A stretch of 64,000 bases of DNA from positions 50,156,029 to 50,220,028 of the forward strand of contig CM047431.1 in the NCBI GenBank assembly GCA_026168455.1, read 5' to 3'. The notes beneath the pieces are model-generated. The model ran no database searches, was not told the origin of the DNA, and worked only from the letters and a program-made list of their open reading frames with translations. How positions within the stretch are numbered: position 1 is the stretch's first letter; each line of letters opens with the position of its first letter. Made by a program: the position numbers and the translations under genes. This document shows, piece after piece, positions 48,901 through 59,341 of the stretch. The DNA is from Theocolax elegans (Eukaryota; Arthropoda; Insecta; Hymenoptera; Cerocephalidae).

Positions 48901-51039
48901 TATTCTAAGCACTTTGTCGCGCAATTAAATAAGAACTTGCGAAATTTACTCTATATATATATACACATAGGATCATTAAAATCGTTCGAAGAATGTTAAA
49001 ACATTATATAAACGAAACAATGTAATATGTGTGTGCTCTATATAAATTTCAAGGTTGACCGGAGACTTTGAGATTCCTTATAATTCAGTTATGAAGAAAT
49101 CGGTATATCGCGAAGCGTAATAAAGATCATAGAATTTTATCCAATAATTTATATGTATACAACTAGGTATGTTTGCAAAAAATAGAGAGAAAGAGACATC
49201 GCCGCGTAGTAAACAATTCAAACTTTTAATAATTTCTTACATATATTTTTATTGCAGTACATAATAGATTTTACTACGCAGTCAGAGCACGAAATATATT
49301 TCAACGAATATATAAAAAAGAAATTAACGGGTAAACGCAGCTTTTGATTAAATAAGTCAGTAAACGAAAGAAAAAAAGAAGAAAGCTATGCCGGAGTATC
49401 AGAAATTCATCCAATAATTTAACGCGACTGTCGTTAAATCGACACTTGTCGTAGCGAGAAATAAACGTATAAAATAATAATTATAGTAGTCAAAAGAAAA
49501 AATTGTAATCTCATTCTCGATTTCCTGTTCGATTAAAATCCAAGTAACCGGCTCGATCGTTCTAAACGGTCGAACGGGGAGAAAATAGAAAAAAAGAAGG
49601 TGGCGAGATCGCCCACTAAATAAATTCTGTGGCTATAAATACCTCGCGAGTGAATTTTGCGGTTGCATCGATTGAGCTTAATTAAATCCAAGAGAGAGAG
49701 AGAGAGAGCTTGCAATAGTTAGGTGTACACCTATACATTATTTACTCTTTTTACCACCATCAGTGTGTGTGTGTGTATGCGAGTAGCAAGAGATTGAAGA
49801 AAAATCATCCATCAACCCTTCGTGGAAAAGCGAATAAACACACCGATAACACCTGGCGTATATGCAAATCAAGGATAATAGCGTGGTAATCTATACCTAT
49901 ATATGGTGGATTAAGGGTTTACAGTGGATCTCGAGTCAAACAGTTTGCCATATACATTTTATATCCAGGATAATTTGTTAATTACACGTGTTTCTTTATT
50001 TTATCGAGAGGCTGCGTTGTTAGAAAAATGTTTCGTTAAAAATTACTATCATAGACTCTAGTAATTAACATTTTCAGAACGCAAATTTTCAAGTACAAAT
50101 TAACATTTCTTCTTCATAAAATTTCTGTATAGGTATAATGATAACTATAACACGAAAAAAGTAATAAAAGAATCCTAGAGGCATCTTTAACCTTAAAAGT
50201 TTTTAATTAGTGGTAAAATTTTTTTTATACGTTTTAGTGAAATATCGCTTTATTCAAGTTTATTATAAATAAAACACTCTCATTTTTGCTCTTAGCATGA
50301 CCCAGGACCAACAAAGTTTTTTTTTTATTTTTTCCATACAGGCTGATCCCCCCCCCCCCCCGGCCCTTTTAATATATTAGAAAGAAAACATTGCTTTGAA
50401 TTTGTCTCAAAAATTTTACGAAATCACAAAAATATATATCCTGAAAGTGGTCGATATTTCGAACAATTCCGTCTTAATAATTCTTAAACATCAAATGAAT
50501 ATTCTAATCAAAATTGTCATACAATATGGAAATTTTACTATCACTTTCTGTAACACCTATCTTTTTTTTTATTTTTGACAGTGTATACGACTCATTTACT
50601 CAAGACTATTACAATTTTGTAATCTTATATATGTATACATCTTACTCCTTGCGGACATGGGGAATCACCTTTGAAAAACATTAATCGTTAATAAACGCGC
50701 GTCTATTATATTATCATTATTATTATCATTGTTATATCGATTTTTCGAATCTGTAGACGTATACAGACGTCGATGAGGTCCGAACAAGGACGCTTCATTA
50801 AAATATAACTGTATTCAACGGGTGATATTAAGGATTACAATTGACACGCGGAAGTAAATCTGAAGAGGCGTTATGGTGTATATATATATATATATAGGTA
50901 AGGCGTAACAAATAAAATAACGTTCTAATACAATTAAACGGTGACAACGGGTAATTATATTTCATAAATTTGGTCGTACGAAGGAAGCTCGTATATAGTT
51001 ATAGTTGAAGAAAAAAAAATAAAAAAATAAATCGAATGG
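47727..51039. other. Gene-poor region with TA-repeats and mixed-composition islands
   Basis: TA repeats at 48484-48512 and 48839-48898, a GA repeat at 49691-49709, a GT repeat at 49763-49776 and poly-C at 50350-50362. Reading frames across the TA repeats (IYIYIY peptides) are artefacts. Islands at 48300-48660, 49500-49700 and 50690-50860 have ordinary G+C and may be unique host sequence. No gene recognised. Confidence 0.5.
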
Positions 51040-51362
51040 TGCGCGGGGAGTTAGAGAAGCGCGTTAAAGTAACATTTGCGTGTCGAGTGAAAGATGTTGA
51101 AAGGGAATCGAGAATCCAGGAGGATGGGTCTAAGGATGGGGAAACATCGAGATAGAATATAGAAGCGCGACGTAAAACGCTGTATAGTTGGGAATGTCAG
51201 CCGGCGGGCGGTTGTTCGTTAAGTCACGCGGCTCTACGGGAGTTATGCGCGTATAACGAGGCGCCAGCGCGCATGCCAACGCGCGCTATACCATTGTTTC
51301 TCTCTCTCTCCCTCTCACTCTCCGTAACCAACCTGACTGCGACTCCATTTTTTCCCTCTTCC

Positions 51363-51399
<37 letters not shown>

Positions 51400-51700
51400 C
51401 TACGTGTGTATACTCACCTTCCACCGGTTTTCCTCCTCTGATTCTTTCGCACCGCGCTCGCGTATTTATAGCGCGTTTTCGGTTTTATGGGAGAGATTAA
51501 GCAATTTAATAGAGGTCCGCGTCAAAGCACCGAGGGGTCAAACCCATCCTCCTCCATCTGGGTATACACCAACGTATACGTTGTAATGGGAAAACTGGTT
51601 TTCTCATGACGATCTACGGCCAAACATTCAAAGGATCCGTTTCGCGGACTTTGTCGCGCGTCCTCCACGTCTTCCGAGAATTTCGCGCACTTATACTCAA
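51040..51700. promoter_or_regulatory. CpG-rich block, possible promoter region
   Basis: 51050-51330 and 51430-51700 are rich in G+C and CpG (GCGGCTCTACGGG, GAGGCGCCAGCGCGC), with a TA repeat at 51368-51396 in the middle. Polypyrimidine runs (CTCTCTCT) lie at 51299-51320. No coding frame with a domain. Role and strand unknown. Confidence 0.25.
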
Positions 51701-52417
51701 GCGGTTTCATATATATATATGGGTGGTTCTCTGTGACATCGAAGATTAAAAAAATAAATATTGCTATAACTGTGGGAATATGTTTTAGAGGTATCCAGTA
51801 GTTCTGAATTTTTTCAAATTTTTACTGAGCCATTATTTTAAGTAACAGAAAGTCAAAGTTGAGGTTTTAACAATTTTTTGCATTATATGCCCATTTTCAT
51901 GAACTTGTAGCTCCCAAGGGATGCATTTTTCACTGAAAACATAAATATGACTTTTTTTGTAAAATTTTCTGAATTTTTCATTAAAAATACTTTTAAAGAC
52001 ATAAATGTATGCTGTCACACTCTTGTAAGCCATTTAAACCTTAAACAGTGAAAATCAGCAATTCTGCTCCGGACTCTGAAAACCTAATGCTGTCTAAAAG
52101 ATGTCTTTTTATAGTCAGAAACTGTCTATAAATTTCCAGAGTGGGTCTAAATCATTAAGATTACTTATGGTCAAAATATCCGGGAAAAGTGCCCGAAATA
52201 TTAATAGAAATGTATATTTGTTGCCTTATAACGATGAATCTATCAGTATGATCATTGCAAAAAAATGTATGCACTTACCTTGGAGTGGTAGAAAAGTATC
52301 TTCACTTGTTTCAGTATCCATCTAATCCCCTGTAAGCTGCTAAAAATACAAATATTATTATACAAATGTAAAAAATTAATTTTTAAACATTTATAATGCT
52401 AGATTTTCAATTTTACA
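51701..52417. other. Non-coding region with one exon-like patch
   Basis: On the - strand 52325-52267 reads TTACAG, GGGATTAG, ATG and a short frame MDTETSEDTFLPLQ ending in CTCCAAG|GTAAGTGC, a strong donor. It looks like a start exon, but no next exon is convincing: a TTTTCAG acceptor near 52083 leads to a stop after about 10 codons. The rest is AT-rich. Confidence 0.3.
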
Positions 52418-52669
52418 ACCCTTTCAAGAATTATAATACTTATCTGAAGGATTACTATAAATATATTAACATTATTATTACAAAAACTGAATATATGTAT
52501 TTAATGCAAAAAATATATAAACAAATCAGATCTGAGATTATAATGAGTAAATCATTACGTGACAGTGACAAGTTTGTAAAATTCAAACAATGCATTGTTG
52601 AATAATAATAATAATAATGTTGATACTTTAATAGTAATCCTTCAGATTAGTATTACAATTCTTGTAAGG
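52418..52669. repeat. Inverted repeat at the 3' edge of the gypsy element
   Basis: 52418-52487 and 52604-52669 are inverted copies of one another (AACCCTTWCAAGAATTRTAAT, then CTGAAGGATTACTAT). The outer arm repeats the last codons of the retrotransposon frame, so the element end was duplicated in reverse. Confidence 0.75.
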
Positions 52670-52904
52670 GTTGTCTTGTGCTTGCTTTATCTATAAACCT
52701 TTTTACTAAATCATGTAAAAGCGGTAACCTGGTTATTCTGCTAGACCACTTTTCTTCATTTTTTTGCTGAACAGGAATAGGACTTTCAAGATGTTTCCGT
52801 ATTAAGGATACAGGAACTGGATTTCTACCGAAATTCATAAAAGCTGGAGTAACTTTCAACGATAAGTGAACCATAGTATTTAATGCAAATCCAAATTCAT
52901 TCAA
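52653..52904 (-). pseudogene. Integrase C-terminal part of gypsy pol
   Basis: 83 codons continuing the integrase after the core, with PAFMNFGRNPVP, the usual P-x-x-x-x-x-G-R-x-P stretch. It is in a different frame from the core because of the duplication at about 52905-52955. The frame stops at the inverted repeat. Confidence 0.8.
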
Positions 52905-53341
52905 ATGTTTATCTCTTCATTCATCTTCTTCATTCTAATGTTTATCCATTTTCTATTTACCTCGCTTAAAAAGCTATTAATCATCGGCCTCAAATTCCTA
53001 TTAATCCTCTCGACAGGTTTAGCTTGAGGATGATATGGAGGAATTGTAGACTGCTGGATACCGTACTCTTGCAGTCTTTTAGTTACCATGACATTCGAGA
53101 ATTCAGTCCTATTATCAGTCAACAAGTACTGAGGACAACCCCAACGATTTATTACTACATCATCAAGAGCCTGAAGAACATTTTTGGCATCAGCCTTACG
53201 CAACGGAACAATCTCCACATACCTGGTTGACAAATCCTCGAAAACAATTAAATAACGAAAACCTCGTTTAGAAGGAGGCTTCAGGCCCATTATGTCGGCT
53301 GCGACGATTTTCCACGGAGCATCAATATTCCTTTCCTCCAT
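52901..53341 (-). pseudogene. Gypsy integrase catalytic core
   Basis: The DDE core is visible: VAADIMGL (first D), YLLTDNRTEF (second D; the usual glycine after DN is arginine) and YHPQAKPVERINR (E). It ends abnormally where a GATAAACATT-x-GAATGAA unit is duplicated, which shifts the frame. A stop codon separates it from the upstream zinc finger. Confidence 0.88.
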
Positions 53342-53362
53342 TAAACCCGATGGGGCCTGCTG

Positions 53363-54112
53363 TTAACTCTTATGCACCTGACACTCATGACAAGATCGAA
53401 CATAACATGACGTATCATAATAATACCCTGGCCAATAATAATAAGTGGCAATTCTTGCATACATTTTTTCAATTCCTAAATGACCAGCTTGAGGTGTATT
53501 ATGAGCATCATACAGAGATTGAGCACGACTCTGTAGTGGCAGAACCAACTTCCAGGCATCTAAATCAGGCAACAAAGGATCTATTAACGGATTTGGTCTA
53601 TGAGCATACAGGAGATTATTTTCTACTTTCCAATCAGGATATTTATTAGGGAAATTTAAAACCGATTTAACTCTCTTTTGATACCAAGGATCTTTGATAT
53701 CCGCCGGAATAAGTGCAACAATCTCTTGATTATTTTCCCAGGCTCGAGATAAAGCATCGGGAACCTGATGTAAATCACCCTTTCTATGCACGAATTCAAT
53801 GTCATAATTAGCCAATGCAGTATTCCAACGACCGAATCTTTCTGAAGGATTTTTTAAATTATTTAACCACAATAAGCTAGAATGATCGGTAATTACTTTG
53901 AATCTCTCACCCAACAAATAACGTTTTAACCTATTCGCGGACCACAATACAGCTAGATACTCTTTTTCCGTCACATTATAGTTGCGTTCAGCTCGATTTA
54001 AAGTGCGACTTACATAATAAATGGGGTGCTCCTCTCCATCAATCTCTTGAGTTAATACTCCTGCAATTGCGTAGTCACTAGCGTTAGTTTGTACTGAGAA
54101 GGGTTTGCTCAA
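53363..54112 (-). pseudogene. Gypsy RNase H, linker and integrase zinc finger
   Basis: About 249 codons. RNase H: QTNASDYAIAGVL (D), EKEYLAVLWS (E), VITDHSSLLWL (D) and VPDALSRAW (final D region). Then a linker, and the integrase H-H-C-C zinc finger with GHLGIEKMYARI and VRSCHECQVHK. The frame is offset from the reverse transcriptase by a shift plus a stop near 54113-54123, and a stop follows at about 53360. Confidence 0.92.
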
Positions 54113-54123
54113 ATCCGACCGAG

Positions 54124-54980
54124 CTAGAACTGTCTCTCAAATGCTTGCTGCTGACTTTCTTCCCATCGCCATCTTACTCCTTTTTTCATTAAATCTGTCA
54201 GAGGAACTTTAATTTTGGCTAGATTGGAAATGAACCGGGAATACCATCCTATGATTCCCAGAAACCTTCGAAGTTGTTTTATATTGGTAGGAGCTGGATA
54301 TTCTACTATTGGCTTGATCTTGTCAGAATCTGTTTTCAATCCTTCAGCATTTACTACATAACCTAAATATTTAACTTCATCGCAACAGAACTTTGACTTC
54401 TCCCTATTTATTTGCAAATTAGCCTCTTTTAATGATACTAATAATACCCTCTCCAACCAATGAACATGATCCTCAAAATTTTGGTTGACAATAATGATAT
54501 CATCCAAATGTACAAATACATATGCTTCCCAATCAGCTCGAATTAATTTTTCCATTATCCTTTGGAAAGTTGTTGGAGCATTGGTTAGTCCATAGGGAAT
54601 TCTTCTAAACTGGTGTAGACCTCTTCCAGGAACGGCCAATGCAGTGATCTCCTTACTTGCTGGCTCCAACAAGACCTGATGATATGCTTGACTTAAATCT
54701 AACTTATATTTTTTGCTAACCTTAATTTATCTAAAATATCATCCATATTCTTCATGGGATAAGCACATTTCTTAGTCACCTTATTCACGTCTCTATAATC
54801 CAGACAAAAACGAAACTTTCCATTCGGTTTGGAAACAATCACCGGACAACTACACCCCGCACTGTCGGAAAGCTCAATTATTCCTTCCTTCAACATGCGA
54901 TCAACCTCAGCTTGAGCTGCATCCAACATTCGTGGTGCATATCTTCTGGGACGCTGTCTAATAGAATCATGAGCTTGCAC
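54124..54980 (-). pseudogene. Gypsy reverse transcriptase
   Basis: Two open stretches, 54699-54980 and 54124-54672, joined by a frameshift near 54685-54699. Motifs in order: KPNGKFRFCLDYRDVNKVT; KLDLSQAYHQV, readable across the shift region in the second frame (catalytic D); FRRIPYGLTNAPTTFQRIM; FVHLDDIIIV, where the usual Y of Y-x-D-D is H; and LGYVVNAEGLK, followed by the RLRRFLG-like connection segment QLRRFLGIIGWY. Confidence 0.93.
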
Positions 54981-54992
54981 ATCAATCTTATG

Positions 54993-55592
54993 TTAGAATA
55001 AATTTATAGTTCCTAAAACTTCTGGCGTGGGTGGAATTAATTTGTCTAATATCTTCTGGATTTGCTCCTTTTCTTTTTCAGTGGCCTTAATCAATCCATC
55101 TATACTAGCTAGAGCGGGCAAGCAACCTGATTTATGTCCATACGGGAAAAATTGATGCAACTCCCCATCCGGAGTCCACCACGTATCATTCGCATAATCA
55201 ATTTTTATTTTATATAACGTTTGAAAATTTATACCCAAAATGCACTCATATTGCAATTGATAGGCTACACGAAACGGTAAAACCTTCTGTACTACATCTA
55301 CCGTTATCTTTACATCTAACTTCCCTTGCACACCTACTGGATTTCCATTTGCCACGTTAACTGCGCTAGATATAGGGGTATACTTTCCCAAAAACTGTTT
55401 ACCTAATCCTTTTCCTAAATACGAATGTACCGATCCACTATCTACTAATCCGATAATTTTCTTTCCATTCAACTCAATCGTGAAAAATAACCTGGGTTCT
55501 ATTTCTCCTACTATGGACCCTTCCTTCGGGAACCGGAAACTGGGTGGATTGGGCTCGAGGGGGAATAGTAGGAACTCCATTCCATAAATCAT
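54993..55592 (-). pseudogene. Gypsy aspartic protease region
   Basis: The active-site triad region is IIGLVDSGSVHSYLG (DSG), with a downstream hydrophobic ILGINF strand. About 199 codons. The frame overlaps the preceding gag-like frame by about 119 nt, in a different register, consistent with a frameshift between gag and pol. An in-frame stop precedes the reverse transcriptase. Confidence 0.8.
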
Positions 55593-56154
55593 TTGATTCC
55601 TCTATAGATATTAACGAGGTAGTCTGAGGAGCATTTTCCAATGGAACATCCTGAGTAAGTAAATCTAACACCTGTGGTCGCCTACTTTGCCATTCAGAAA
55701 GTTCATGTTGACTATTCAGGAAAATAGGGTCCTGAAATCGTCCTACTGTCTGTCCGGTTATTAACGGTACATTATTAATATCCGATTCTCCTGCCAACAC
55801 GTTATCATTATTTCTCCTTAACTGCATACTACTTGAATGTAAAGTATTTGAAGCTGGATTGATTGGAAAATAAAAAGATGGCTCTACTTGATCGTCATTA
55901 TAAAATTCCGATTCTCTCTCATCAATAGTTGGATTCTATGCTGCTGCCGTCGGATCGTAGTATTGTTGCAATTAATACCGATAAACACGCTCTCTTATCG
56001 TCATGCCTTCATAATTACGACTCAAACCCTTTTTATCTGCATACTTGAAGATTTCGCAATCCATTAATTTATTCAATTCTCTTAAAATAATTCTACTGTT
56101 TGCCTCTACATCTAAACTAACTAAATCATCTCCAGGTAATAAACTTAAAGACAA
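55474..56154 (-). pseudogene. Gypsy gag-like frame, interrupted
   Basis: Two open stretches (55972-56154 and 55474-55827) lie in one register, joined by a segment with stops near 55970 and 55937. They are hydrophilic, with no visible CCHC zinc knuckle. Position upstream of the protease is the main reason to call it gag; it looks short for the family, so part may be missing. Confidence 0.55.
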
Positions 56155-56965
56155 CGATCATAGGCTACCCGCCATCTTACCACATTTATACTTTGGCTTG
56201 AAGAATAAATTATTACTGAACGAAACACACAATTCCACTAATTATTCTATACAATTAATCTGTACTCTCTCAGGTAAATGGTTCCTTACTTGGCTCAATA
56301 CTAATACCAGCTCAATTAATTAAATATAATTCTTAAAATTATAATACGTAGTCCAGAAATTAAAAACCATTCCAAATCCAAAGAAAAATAAAAAAAACGA
56401 ATTCTGTTAAACCAGTTAGAGTCAGATACAAACATGAGTTATTATTTTACATAACTGAACAATACTTGAGATATTGAGAGGTCACTGGTAAATGGGCTTC
56501 GCCCGTCCTCTTCAATAAGTAAGTGAGTATAGTCATTTATAGTGTGTTATATAGTTTGATTGAGGTTTTTCAGAAAGTGTAGTGATCTGAATTACCGATA
56601 AATATTTAATTGAAATATTTCTTTGTTGATAATAAAAGATTGGAGAAAAGGAGCATGTCTAAAGAGAATGATTCCAATCTCGCGTCGGGATCTCGAAATG
56701 GAACTCGAGGAACCTACGCTTATAGAAATCCCTTTGGAGTATGGGTTTCAGGAACAGAGCCCTGTTGAAAAAAAATATAAATAATGCACGTGAAAAATAC
56801 ACATGAAAAATACACATGAAAATATACATGAAAAATACAAGTGAAATATGTACTTGAAAAATATACATGAAATAAGTACGTGGAAAATACACAAAAATAA
56901 CTACGTGTAATGAACGTAAATCTGCTTACCTGAGTGTTGTAATCCTGTAAAAGTAACCACTCATT
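56155..56965. other. Non-coding flank of the gypsy element, with a tandem repeat
   Basis: 56785-56895 is an irregular tandem repeat of ACATGAAAAATAC-like units, eight or so copies. GGGCTTCGCCCGTCC at 56493-56507 is a GC-rich hairpin like those of the Helitron-like ends, without CTRR. This should be where the 5' LTR lies, but no matching sequence is seen near 52 kb. Confidence 0.5.
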
Positions 56966-57440
56966 CATGGTAATTCCCATTTAAATTTTTAAAAAAATTT
57001 CGTGTTTCTTTAAATTGTCATAACTTTTTACAGAATTGGAGGCCATAAAAATGCTACAGACCATTTGAAAGGTATTGCTCCAAGCTTTCTTTTAAACTTT
57101 TGGATAAAAAAATCAAAGGTGGCGCACTTGCACTTTTTTCAAGTTGAATATTGACATGTAGTTTATGTAACATTGACCTTGAGATTAGAAATTCTAACCC
57201 AGAAGAATAAATTCTAGATATAATTAGCAACGAATGTTACATATAATGTTCTATAGTAAAAGTTGATAGATTTTGAGTTATATAGCGGTAAACCCAGCTG
57301 GTGTTGAAAAAAATATGGAAAAATTCACTTTTTGAGGTTAGAATAACTTTTGAGCAAATAGATTCCAGTACCTAAAAATTTTTTTCTGTATTCTGAAAGA
57401 CATTTGCAAAGTGTACCCAAAATTTGGTGCATTTTAAAAT
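56966..57440. mobile_element. Palindromic element, right half only (copy 3)
   Basis: Matches the right half of copy 1 from the unpaired centre (CATGGTAATTCCC) to TTTTAAAATTTTG, and lacks the terminal CGGACCACTTCACGTGG part. It runs straight into the next copy. Confidence 0.88.
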
Positions 57441-58114
57441 TTTGGGTACACATTCCAAATGTTTTTCAGAATAAAGAAAAAAATTTTTAGGTACTGGAAT
57501 CTTATTTTGGTTATTCTAACCTCAAAAAGTGAACTTTTTCCAGTTTTTTTTCAACACCAGCTGGGTTTATCGCTATTTAACTCAAAATCTATCAACTTTT
57601 AATATACAACATTATTTGTAACATTCGTTGCTAATTATGTGTAGAATTTATCCTTCTGGGTTAGAATTTATAATTTCAAAGTGAATGTTATATAAACTAC
57701 ATGTCAATATTCAACTTGAAAAAAGTGCAAGGCCGCCACAATTGATTTTTTTATACAAAAGCCTAAAAGGAAGCTTGGAGCAATACCTTTCAAATAGTCT
57801 GTAGCATTTTTATGGCCTTCAGTTCTGTAAAAAGTTATGATAATTTAAAAAACACGAAATTTTTTTTTAAATTTAAATGGGAATTATCATGTCGTTTTTT
57901 GTGAATTTTTTCTCTTTCTTTAAATTATCATAATTTTTTACAGAACTGAAGGCCATAAAAATGGTACAGACTATTTGAAAGGTATTGCTCCAAGCTTTCT
58001 TTCAAACTTTTGGATAAAAAATCAATTGTAGCGCACTTACACTTTTTTTAAGTTGAATATTGGCATGTATTTTATATAACATTTACATTGAAATTAGAAA
58101 TTCTAACCCAGAAG
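57440..58114. mobile_element. Palindromic element, copy 4, right end lost to a GT repeat
   Basis: Starts inside the left arm (TTTGGGTACACATTCCAAATG), passes the centre near 57885 in the same orientation as copy 2, and stops after TCTAACCCAGAAG where a (GT)n tract begins. More diverged than copies 1 and 2. Confidence 0.88.
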
Positions 58115-58156
58115 TGTGTGTGTGTGTGTGTATGTGTGTGCGTGTGTGTGTGTACG
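58115..58156. repeat. GT microsatellite
   Basis: TGTGTGTG repeats with a few interruptions, directly replacing the missing end of the palindromic element. Confidence 0.9.
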
Positions 58157-58211
58157 TGTTATTTGTTTTTTCAAGAATAGATAATATTAGTTATTTATGT
58201 ACCTTGGGTGA

Positions 58212-58344
58212 GCCTCGCGTCATTACTGTTCGAGGCGGAAAATTTCGTGGATGGTTACTACGTCCGCGGTCGCGAGCGCAGCGAGCGGCCAAGGATGTTA
58301 CTACCATCCACGAAATTTGAGCCGAGAACTGTAATGACGCGATG
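58212..58344. repeat. GC-rich inverted repeat around a CGCGAGCGCAGCGAGCG centre
   Basis: The left arm contains CGCGTCATTACTGTTC and AAATTTCGTGGATGG. The right arm, on the other strand, contains CGCGTCATTACAGTTC and AAATTTCGTGGATGG. The centre is a GC-rich hairpin (58268-58290). About 130 bp in all. Mobile or structural; type unknown. Confidence 0.8.
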
Positions 58345-58660
58345 TTTACCCATGGTACGTAAACAATTTTTCAGCCTTATAATTCGTACATACGACTCTT
58401 TCGTTGCTCACAAAGTAATTTATTATACATTTAAAAGTAATGTAATAATCACTTTTTTAAACAATATAAATAATTATATATTATGTCAATCATTTATAAC
58501 CATTTGTATACTGACGCTTATAAAACATTTTAACTTTTTAAATTTTGCATTTAGTATCAGAGAATATTAAATATTTAGTAATTACTTATTATTAATCAAC
58601 TAACATTGCAGTTACTAAAGATATAGGACTCATTTTGCGTTATTTATATATATATATATA

Positions 58661-58870
58661 TGCGGAGACAGACTGACACAATCCAAAAATTTACTATAGT
58701 GTATATAATTTTACTGAAGTTACTAGTAAATATTACCAAAATTGTAGTAAAAATTAATAATTTTCTAGTAAATTTTATTATACACTACAGTAAATTTTTG
58801 GATTGCGTCAGTTTGTCTCCGCATTACTAGACAACATTGTAATTTTTACTTCAACTTTTTTTCTCCGTGT
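58661..58870. mobile_element. Palindromic MITE related to 29343-29592
   Basis: GCGGAGACAGACTGAC at the left and GTCAGTTTGTCTCCGC near the right, followed by the family's terminal CTTTTTTTCTCCGTG and TA. The left outer end is missing. Internal ATAGTGTATA and AGTAAATTTTATTATACACT match the 29-kb copy. Confidence 0.7.
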
Positions 58871-59130
58871 ATATATATATACACTATATTATTTCTAAAA
58901 TATAATATTCTAATATATATGTATAATATACATATATAGTACTTTCGTATCTGAGCAATATTAAGATAACTATGATTAAAGTAACGCAAACGTTACGTTT
59001 AAACTAGTTGTGTTTACGTTTGAAAAGCCTTAGATATATCTCCGATACATGTACTACGCATTTCAAACACGTTGACTCTATACCGTTCGCGCGGCAAAGG
59101 TTATATTGCTCGCCGCATATATCCTACGGA
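58871..59130. other. Non-coding spacer
   Basis: TA-rich at 58868-58935, then more CpG-rich toward the hairpin at 59141. No gene seen. Confidence 0.4.
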
Positions 59131-59140
59131 GCGCTTTGCA

Positions 59141-59195
59141 TACAGCCTCCTAGGTTGTATAGACACCTTATACGTCCTAGGAGGATGTATAGAGG
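59141..59195. repeat. Short stable hairpin
   Basis: TACAGCCTCCTAGGTTGTATA, a 7-base loop, then TATACGTCCTAGGAGGATGTA: arms of about 21 bases with few mismatches, in a CpG-richer patch. Confidence 0.7.
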
Positions 59196-59341
59196 GCTCT
59201 CATACAAGCGAGGAGCCACTTGTATGTACGCAACGTATTTACAAGCGGAGCGCGCTCTGCACGTAAGAGTCGTTGTACGAATTAGTAGGCTGAAAATGTA
59301 TTTTTTCCGTGCGCAAAAAAAAGTTGTGAATATAACTTGAA

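Larger units (their letters stand above)
52653..56154 (-). mobile_element. Decayed Ty3/gypsy LTR retrotransposon, internal region
   Basis: On the - strand the order is gag-like frame, protease, reverse transcriptase, RNase H, integrase zinc finger, integrase core and integrase C-terminus. This is the Ty3/gypsy order. I count at least three in-frame stops, three or more frameshifts and a short tandem duplication, so it cannot be active. No LTRs or primer-binding site were recognised on either side, and no envelope gene is seen. Confidence 0.93.

Noticed and set aside
48811..48999. Reading frame rich in IYIYIY
   Set aside because: Translation of a TA microsatellite, not a protein.
53024..53649. 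Plus-strand frames across the gypsy element
   Set aside because: Shadows of the minus-strand pol gene.
56659..56980. Two minus-strand frames of 77 and 86 codons
   Set aside because: They translate the ACATGAAAAATAC tandem repeat.
59141..59175. Sequence TAGGTTGTATAG resembling the 3' half of let-7
   Set aside because: The let-7 seed (GAGGTAG) is absent, the loop is too short, and the opposite arm does not match a let-7 precursor.
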